A stretch of DNA of 39,685 bases from Terriglobales bacterium (GTDB taxonomy: Bacteria > Acidobacteriota > Terriglobia > Terriglobales > SCQP01). The notes beneath the pieces were generated by a model, which was not told the DNA's origin, did no database searches, and saw nothing but the letters and a program-made list of their open reading frames with translations. Shown piece by piece: positions 34,422 through 39,685 of the stretch (the first letter of the stretch is position 1; every line of letters starts with the position of its first letter). The translations under genes were made by a program, and so were the position numbers. The stretch is taken from contig JANWJU010000035.1 of assembly GCA_025451775.1 (NCBI GenBank), positions 1 through 39,685 on the forward strand, written 5' to 3'.

Positions 34422-34970
34422 ATGGCGAACCGCTCGGCGTTTGGATGGAGTTGGAGTTGGGGTCCGATTACGCTCGCGCTGATAGTGCTGGCGGCGGTGC
34501 TGTTCGGCCGCCTCGAAGGCGCCCAACAAAATGCCCGCAACGCCAACCAGCGCGTGACCCAGGCCCAGCAGCAACTGCAGACCGCGCTCGGCCAGATTCA
34601 CACCCTCCGTGCTGCCGCCCAACTGATCGCCGCCCCGGGCACGCTCGCCGCCAAGGTGCACGCAACCCCGCCCGCGGCCCAGGGTGACATGTATCTGGCT
34701 CCAGGGCGGGCCGCCATTGTTATCGCGTCCGATCTGCCGGCGGCTCCCTCCGGACAAGGCTACGAGCTCTGGGTCTTACCGGCCGCGGGCAATCCCGTAC
34801 CCGCCGGCATGTTCCACCCTGGCGCCGACGGCGCCGCCGTCTTCAGCAGCCCCACCAAAGTCACCGCCGCCAGCGGCTTGGCTGTCAGCCTCGAACCGGA
34901 AGCGGGCAGCCCGCAACCTACCGGTCCCATCGTGCTCGCGGCCAAATTCCCGGTCAGCAACAATCAATAA
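34422..34970 (+). CDS. Orphan RskA-type anti-sigma C-terminal domain protein
   Basis: This 182-residue protein has one N-terminal membrane segment (PITLALIVLAAVLFG), a Gln/Ala-rich probable coiled coil (about 30-70) and a periplasmic domain matching the RskA C-terminal region: GYELWVLPAAGNPVPAGMF, GADGAAVF, then AVSLEPEAGSPQPTGPIVL. The usual cytoplasmic zinc-type anti-sigma domain is absent, and no ECF sigma gene is adjacent. It may therefore have lost its sigma partner or serve another envelope role. ATG at 34422 was chosen; a TTG at 34404 would add six residues. The 3' end overlaps the convergent deaminase gene by 7 bases. Confidence 0.8.
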   Translation: MANRSAFGWSWSWGPITLALIVLAAVLFGRLEGAQQNARNANQRVTQAQQQLQTALGQIHTLRAAAQLIAAPGTLAAKVHATPPAAQGDMYLAPGRAAIVIASDLPAAPSGQGYELWVLPAAGNPVPAGMFHPGADGAAVFSSPTKVTAASGLAVSLEPEAGSPQPTGPIVLAAKFPVSNNQ

Positions 34971-35428
34971 GCCCGGCCGCGTTCCGCTGCCCGCCACTCG
35001 TCAAATAAACCCCGGCACACCTCCGCCAAACAACCGCCCTCCAACCGCACCCGGCTGCCGCCCTGCTCGATCAGCGTCTGCGCCGGGACGCGCAGCTCGT
35101 TAAAGCCGGCCGCGGCGGCGTCGGCGATGGAGGCGCCGTAGACCACGGCATCGATCCGCGCCCAATGGATCGCCGCCATGCACATCGGACAGGGCTCGCA
35201 GGTGCTGTAGATCACGCAGCCAGAGAGATCGATGTTCTGCCGCTTCGCCGCCGCCAGCCGGATGGCGCCGACTTCGGCGTGCGCGGTCGGATCGAGCGTG
35301 GCCCAGACCTGGTTATGGCTCGCTGCGACCACCCGCCCCTGCGCCACTTCCTGCGCCACGATGACCGCGCCAAACGGCGACTGCCCGGCCGCGATGCCGG
35401 CGCGCGCTGTGGCGATCGCCTGCTCCAT
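34964..35428 (-). CDS. Nucleoside/guanine deaminase (CDA superfamily, GuaD-like)
   Basis: This 154-residue zinc deaminase has His50 and catalytic Glu52 in DPTAHAEVGAIR and zinc ligands Cys80 and Cys83 in STCEPCPMCMAAIHWARI. SHNQVWATLDPTAHAE and DAAAAGFNEL are nearer to B. subtilis-type guanine deaminase than to tRNA adenosine deaminase TadA, whose signature here would be expected to differ (N-x-x-E...). Either way it deaminates a purine or pyrimidine base. ATG at 35428 gives the family start (MEQAIATARAGI). A longer in-frame reading passes through the dispersed repeat at 35443-35530 and is not credible. Confidence 0.88.
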   Translation of the reverse strand: MEQAIATARAGIAAGQSPFGAVIVAQEVAQGRVVAASHNQVWATLDPTAHAEVGAIRLAAAKRQNIDLSGCVIYSTCEPCPMCMAAIHWARIDAVVYGASIADAAAAGFNELRVPAQTLIEQGGSRVRLEGGCLAEVCRGLFDEWRAAERGRAY

Positions 35429-35442
35429 CCAATGATTGGCAC

Positions 35443-35530
35443 GGGCCCCAGCGCGGCCGTGCCCCGCGTCCCGCTTGTGCTCGTGCAGACTTGGGGACCC
35501 CAGCGCCCCAAGCCTGCCCTGCGCCTCGTT
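35443..35530. repeat. Dispersed intergenic repeat, copy B
   Basis: This 88-bp copy of the element at 18919-19007 has one-base indel and about nine substitutions. It contains a perfect CTTGGGG-9 nt-CCCCAAG stem. It starts 15 bases upstream of the deaminase start and ends 19 bases before the bshB1 stop, so it could affect expression of either gene. Confidence 0.75.
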
Positions 35531-35549
35531 ATCGGGCAGCATCCGCCAC

Positions 35550-36242
35550 CTAGAAGTTCCTCGACGAGAGCCCCAACTCCGAAAGCCGTCCGATCCGCAC
35601 CGGGTCGTTGACGTAGACGCCAGCGGCGTACTCGACCCCAATGGTCAACCCCAACAGCCGCGCGGCGGTGAGTTGCAACTCGACGTATTGCTTGGATTTA
35701 GCCTGACTTGCATGGCAGTTCATGACATTTTTCCATTCATCGGCCACTGAACTGATATCGATGACAAGGTCGTGCGGGCGGACGCCGTGTTGGGTGATGT
35801 CGTAAAAGTACAAGTGTCCTATCTTGTGCGCCGGATGCATCTTGAGTTCGGCGAGGCCGGCGTAGCGGGCCAGGCGGCAGGCGTCCCGCATCAGGCAGCC
35901 GGCGGCGATATGGTCAGGGTGCTGATTGGGCGCCGGGTTGGGCGCCAGCACGATCTGCGGTTGGTAGCGCCGGAGCTCGGCGGCCAGCCGCAGCGCGTTG
36001 CTGGGCGTGGCATCGAGGTAGCAGTCGCCACGGAAGTCCATGAACTCGATCTCGGCGCCCATCAGCGAGGCGGCGGCGCGCGCTTCCGCCTCGCGCTGAT
36101 CGGCCGTGCCCGCCGACCCGGCTTCGCCGCGTGACAGCACCAGCAGCTTCACCGCGCCGCCCGCCTGTGCCTCCTGCAGCAACAGCGGCGCACAGCCGAA
36201 CTCGATGTCGTCGGGATGTGCGCCCACGGCTAAGATCTTCAT
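35550..36242 (-). CDS. bshB1: Bacillithiol biosynthesis deacetylase BshB1
   Basis: The 230-residue PIG-L family zinc deacetylase has the opening motif MKILAVGAHPDDIEFGCA (metal ligands His9, Asp12) and the second motif NPAPNQHPDHIAAG. VNDPVRIGRLSEL near the C-terminus is typical of BshB1. It removes the acetyl group from GlcNAc-malate to give GlcN-malate in bacillithiol synthesis. Its ATG overlaps the bshA stop (ATGA), which supports the pathway assignment over other PIG-L roles. Confidence 0.93.
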   Translation of the reverse strand: MKILAVGAHPDDIEFGCAPLLLQEAQAGGAVKLLVLSRGEAGSAGTADQREAEARAAASLMGAEIEFMDFRGDCYLDATPSNALRLAAELRRYQPQIVLAPNPAPNQHPDHIAAGCLMRDACRLARYAGLAELKMHPAHKIGHLYFYDITQHGVRPHDLVIDISSVADEWKNVMNCHASQAKSKQYVELQLTAARLLGLTIGVEYAAGVYVNDPVRIGRLSELGLSSRNF

Positions 36243-37348
36243 GCCCGCACCCCCTCGCAGACTTCGGTATAAAAGCGCTCGTACAGCGGAATAATGCGCT
36301 TGGAATCGAAGCGCGTCTCGGCGGTGCGGCGCGCCGCCGCGGCCAGGCGCGCGTGCAGCACCGGGTCGCTCAGGATCTCGATCACGCGTTGCGCTTGACT
36401 GGTCACGTCACCCACCTCCTCCAGATAGCCATCTTGACCATGGGTCACGAGTTCTCCGATCCCGCCGCCCAGCGTGGCCACCGGCGGCACGCCGCACGCC
36501 ATCGCCTCCAGCGCCGCCAGCCCGAACGATTCCATCTCGCTCGGCAAGAGCAGCACGTCGGCGGTGGGCAGCAGCCGCTCGACGTGATCCTGTTTCCCCA
36601 GGAACGTCACGTGCTCGGCGATATCCAACTCCTCCGCCAGCATTTCGGCCGCGCCCCGCTCGGGGCCGTCGCCCGCCATGAGCAAACGCGCCGGGACGTG
36701 CCGCCGGACATGTTTCAGGATGCGGATGCAGTCCAGCACCCGCTTCACCGGACGAAAATTCGAGACGTGCACCAGCACCGCCGACTCCCTTGTTCCTTGG
36801 ACACACGGACGGTACAGTTCGCAGTTCACAAAATTGGGAATGACCTCGAGGGGTCGCGTGACGCCAAAGACATCCTGGGTCCGCTCTTTCAAATAGGTGC
36901 TCACGGCGGTCACGCCGTCGGACTTCTCGATGGAAAAACGGGTGATGGGCAGGTAGGAGCGGTCGGCGCCCACCAGCGTGATGTCGGTGCCGTGCAGCGT
37001 GGTGATAAACGGCAGCCGCCGTTTCGTGGTCATCTGCTGGGCCAGCAGGGCCGCAATCGAGTGCGGAATGGCGTAATGCACGTGCACCAGATCGAGCTTG
37101 TAGCACGCCGCCACCTCGAACATGCGCGACGCCAGCGCCAGAGTATACGGCGGGTACTGGAACAGCGGATAGTTCGAGACCTCGACCTCGTGGTAGTGAA
37201 TCCCGGGCAGGCTGGAATCCAGCCGGATGGGGTTGGCGTTGCTGATGAAATGCACGTCATGGCCACGCTGCGCCAGCTCCAACCCCAACTCCGTGGCCAC
37301 GATGCCGCTGCCGCCGTAGGTTGGATAGCAGGTGATCCCGATGCGCAC
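36239..37348 (-). CDS. bshA: N-acetyl-alpha-D-glucosaminyl L-malate synthase BshA
   Basis: The 369-residue GT4 glycosyltransferase joins GlcNAc from UDP-GlcNAc to L-malate, the first bacillithiol step. The family start GITCYPTYGGSGIVATELG, then HVHYAIPHSIAALLA, TTLHGTDITLVG, VIPNFVNCELYRP, HVSNFRPVKRV and the donor-binding LLPSEMESFGLAALEAMACG, are all visible. GTG at 37348 was chosen because it gives MRIGITCYPT, the usual N-terminus; another GTG at 37387 would add 13 residues that look unrelated. A short gap of 60 bases separates it from the divergent PIG-L gene. Confidence 0.94.
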   Translation of the reverse strand: MRIGITCYPTYGGSGIVATELGLELAQRGHDVHFISNANPIRLDSSLPGIHYHEVEVSNYPLFQYPPYTLALASRMFEVAACYKLDLVHVHYAIPHSIAALLAQQMTTKRRLPFITTLHGTDITLVGADRSYLPITRFSIEKSDGVTAVSTYLKERTQDVFGVTRPLEVIPNFVNCELYRPCVQGTRESAVLVHVSNFRPVKRVLDCIRILKHVRRHVPARLLMAGDGPERGAAEMLAEELDIAEHVTFLGKQDHVERLLPTADVLLLPSEMESFGLAALEAMACGVPPVATLGGGIGELVTHGQDGYLEEVGDVTSQAQRVIEILSDPVLHARLAAAARRTAETRFDSKRIIPLYERFYTEVCEGVRA

Positions 37349-37408
37349 CCTCAAAGGATAGCAGCGTGCGTGACTCTGCCATTCCACCGCTTCGGCTAAG
37401 ATGTCCCT

Positions 37409-39685
37409 ATGCGCCGCACGCTTGCCGCTGGCCTGTCTGCTCTGGTTTTTCCGCTAATGATGTGGGCCCAGGCCCCGCCGCCGCGCGCGGTCTCGCTCCG
37501 CGCCTCAACCGTGGCGCAACAACTCCCGCTCGATCAGGGCGCCAAAGCCGTGTGGCAGAGCTTGCAAAAGCTCCACACCCGCGCCAGCCTGATCATGTTC
37601 ACCGCCCACCCCGATGACGAGGACAGCGGCCTGCTCGTCTACGAATCCCGTGGCCAGGGCGCGCGCGTGGCGCTGCTCACCCTCAACCGCGGCGAGGGCG
37701 GACAAAACCTCAAGACCGGCGACTTCTACGACGCCTTGGGGCTGATACGCACTCAGGAGCTGCTCGCGGCCGACCGCTACTATGGCGTGCAGCAATTTTT
37801 CACCCGCGTCATCGACTTTGGGTTTTCCAAAACCGAGCAGGAAACGCTGGCGCAGTGGGGCCATCAGCGCGTGCTCGCCGACGCCGTGCGCGTGGTGCGC
37901 ATGACACGCCCGCTGGTGGTGACCTCGGTGTTCGTGGGCGGACCCAGCGACGGCCACGGCAACCACGCCGCCGCCGGCGAGCTGGCGCAGGAAGCCTACA
38001 ACGACGCCGGCGATCCCAAAATGTTTCCTGACCAGATCAAGGCCGGCCTGCTGCCCTGGACGCCGTTGAAGGTCTACGCCCGGGTCCCGGTGAACGCCTT
38101 CACCGCGCGCGGCATCTACGACTCCGCCAGCCAGGTCTACACCCCCAACCGCATCTTCGATTACGTCCACCAAAGCTGGATTGACGGCCAGCCCAGCATT
38201 ACCGTCCGAATCCCCAGCAACAGCGCCGACGCGCAGTTGGATACGACCTTCAACGCCATCGCCTCCCAGGGCCGGGAACAGCACCGTAGTCAGTTCAACT
38301 TCTCCGGCCGCGGCGGCGCCCCCGGGCGCGGTCGCGGCGGCCCTGGCCGCGGTGGCGCGAGCGGTACCCCCTATCACCTCTACGCCGAGCGCGTCACGAG
38401 CACCGCGCCCGAGACGTCAATGTTTGACGGCATCGATACCTCGCTGATGGGCATCGCCGACCTCGCCAACGCACCCCAAAGCGCCGAGACCCAAGCCTTG
38501 CGCTCCGCCCTGGCCGCAATCAATGGCGACGTTGAAACTGCCATTCACGATTTCTCCGCGGCTTCACCGGACCGGGTGGCGCCGCCGCTCGCCCAGGGCC
38601 TCGCCGCCACCAACGCCCTGATCGCCCAGGTGGACGCCGGCCACTTCACCCCGGAGGCCAAGTACAACATCCTGCATGAGCTGAAGGTGAAGCAGACCCA
38701 GTTCAACGACGCCATCGTCGAAGCCCTGGGCCTGGGCCTGAGCGCCACAACCCCTGCCGCCGACGCCGTCCCCGGGCAGCGCTTGACGGTCACCGCCAAG
38801 CTGACCGCTGGCGCCGAGCCTGTCCAAATCGACACCATCGATCTGGCCGGCGCCTCCGCCGGCACCGCCCCCGATACCGGGGCCGCACCTTGGACCACTG
38901 CCGCGGCCGGCCATCGCACCAGCACGCTCGCCGCCGGCGCCTCCCGCACCGCCGCCTTCCAGGTGAGCGTGCCCGCCGACGCCCACCTCACCCGCCCCTA
39001 CTTCTCCCGCACCGGCACCGAGCAGCCTTACTACAACATCACCGACCCGCGTTTTCTGAATCTGCCCCAAATGCCCTACCCGCTCGCCGCCTGGGCTCAC
39101 CTCACCTACCGCGGCGTTCCCCTCGAATTCGGGCAGGTGGTGCAGACCGCAACCGCCGGCGCCAGCGAGCCGCTCAACGTCACCCCCGCCATCTCGGTCA
39201 GCATCGATCCCAAGATCGGCATCATGCCGCTGCCGGCCAAGCCGTTCGCGCTCACCGTCTCGGTCGAAACCAATCGCGACGGCGGCGCTACCGGTAGCGT
39301 CCGCCTGCGCCTGCCCTCCGGCTGGACGGCCACGCCCGCCTCGTCCCGTTTCTCCCTCTCCCGCCCGGGCGCGTCCGTCCCGGTCAATTTCGAGGTCACG
39401 CCCACCGCCGCCAGCAGCACCTCGCCCCAGTTCACGATCACCGCCGTGGCCAGCGCCAACGGACACAGTTACGCCGAGGGGTACCGCACCGTCGCCTACA
39501 CCGGCCTGGTCCCGTCGAACTACTACACCGCCGCCACCTACCGCACCCGTGGCGTCAACGTGCAGGTCGCCTCCGGCCTCAACATCGGCTACGTCGCCGG
39601 TAGCGGCGACGCCGTCAACGATTCGCTCGCCAACCTCGGGGTGACGGTGCATACCATCGCGCCCGCGGATCTCGCCACCGCCAAC
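37409..39685 (+). CDS. Large secreted PIG-L family deacetylase-like protein (partial, runs off window end)
   Basis: From ATG 37409 the frame stays open to the last base (759 codons). A signal peptide (TLAAGLSALVFPLMMWAQA) is followed by a PIG-L domain with MFTAHPDDEDSGLLVYESRG (His67, Asp70), LTLNRGEGGQN, IRTQELLAADRYYGV and a second metal motif region GPSDGHGNHAAAG. An Arg/Gly-rich insert (about 298-320) follows, then a helical region, then a beta-sandwich resembling the NEW3 domain (about 590-685: KPFALTVSVETNRDGGATG, VRLRLPSGWTATP). Such large secreted PIG-L proteins are probably extracellular sugar N-deacetylases, but substrates are unknown. It stands divergent from bshA and is not itself a bacillithiol enzyme. 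Confidence 0.85.
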   Translation, partial: MRRTLAAGLSALVFPLMMWAQAPPPRAVSLRASTVAQQLPLDQGAKAVWQSLQKLHTRASLIMFTAHPDDEDSGLLVYESRGQGARVALLTLNRGEGGQNLKTGDFYDALGLIRTQELLAADRYYGVQQFFTRVIDFGFSKTEQETLAQWGHQRVLADAVRVVRMTRPLVVTSVFVGGPSDGHGNHAAAGELAQEAYNDAGDPKMFPDQIKAGLLPWTPLKVYARVPVNAFTARGIYDSASQVYTPNRIFDYVHQSWIDGQPSITVRIPSNSADAQLDTTFNAIASQGREQHRSQFNFSGRGGAPGRGRGGPGRGGASGTPYHLYAERVTSTAPETSMFDGIDTSLMGIADLANAPQSAETQALRSALAAINGDVETAIHDFSAASPDRVAPPLAQGLAATNALIAQVDAGHFTPEAKYNILHELKVKQTQFNDAIVEALGLGLSATTPAADAVPGQRLTVTAKLTAGAEPVQIDTIDLAGASAGTAPDTGAAPWTTAAAGHRTSTLAAGASRTAAFQVSVPADAHLTRPYFSRTGTEQPYYNITDPRFLNLPQMPYPLAAWAHLTYRGVPLEFGQVVQTATAGASEPLNVTPAISVSIDPKIGIMPLPAKPFALTVSVETNRDGGATGSVRLRLPSGWTATPASSRFSLSRPGASVPVNFEVTPTAASSTSPQFTITAVASANGHSYAEGYRTVAYTGLVPSNYYTAATYRTRGVNVQVASGLNIGYVAGSGDAVNDSLANLGVTVHTIAPADLATAN

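Overview
The window is a GC-rich, densely coded bacterial chromosome segment. The gene content points to an Acidobacteriota-like genome. It has an adjacent bshA/bshB1 bacillithiol pair in a Gram-negative setting (an outer-membrane porin is present), a secreted S53 peptidase with an Ig-like domain and C-terminal membrane segments, DUF2844/DUF3443 lipoprotein pairs, a FecR/DUF6600 protein and a class II (B12) ribonucleotide reductase. This placement is an inference from gene content; no rRNA or marker phylogeny is available here. No tRNA, rRNA, CRISPR array or transposase gene was seen. No gap between genes exceeds about 200 bases.

Layout. (1) 1-433: the end of a mazE-like antitoxin and a complete mazF toxin. 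(2) 427-5120, minus strand: two tandem copies of a two-gene unit, DUF2844 followed by a DUF11-DUF3443 lipoprotein. By motif reading the DUF3443 part looks like a two-lobed pepsin-type aspartic peptidase. (3) 5202-9270, minus strand: nrdJ and a YihY-family membrane protein. (4) 9372-18909: a phosphate island. A minus-strand operon pstC-pstA-phoR-pstB-phoU-phoB stands back to back with a plus-strand set porin-pstS-DUF47-pit. Four 7-bp Pho-box half-sites lie in the shared control region. (5) 19047-24212, minus strand: an S53 peptidase and a repeat-bearing FecR/DUF6600 protein. (6) 24389-28141, minus strand: murB, a membrane histidine kinase and an NtrC-type sigma-54 activator. A good -24/-12 promoter sits just ahead of the FecR gene. 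(7) 28160-29887, minus strand: a CDF metal exporter followed by vapBC. (8) 29953-33504: mfd, convergent with a TIGR01777 epimerase-like gene. (9) 34422-37348: an orphan RskA-like domain protein, a guanine/nucleoside deaminase, and bshB1-bshA. (10) 37409 to the end: a large secreted PIG-L protein, cut by the window edge.

How the genes work together. The phosphate island holds nearly every part of Pho sensing and uptake: a porin for entry through the outer membrane, PstS/C/A/B for high-affinity import, Pit plus a DUF47 partner for low-affinity import, and PhoU/PhoR/PhoB for control. The kinase/NtrC pair plausibly drives the sigma-54 promoter of the FecR/DUF6600 gene. BshA and BshB1 catalyse the first two steps of bacillithiol synthesis; bshC is not in view. 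The most novel points are the DUF3443 aspartic-peptidase reading, the sigma-54 link to DUF6600, the palindrome over the vapB start, and an 89-bp dispersed repeat present twice in the window.
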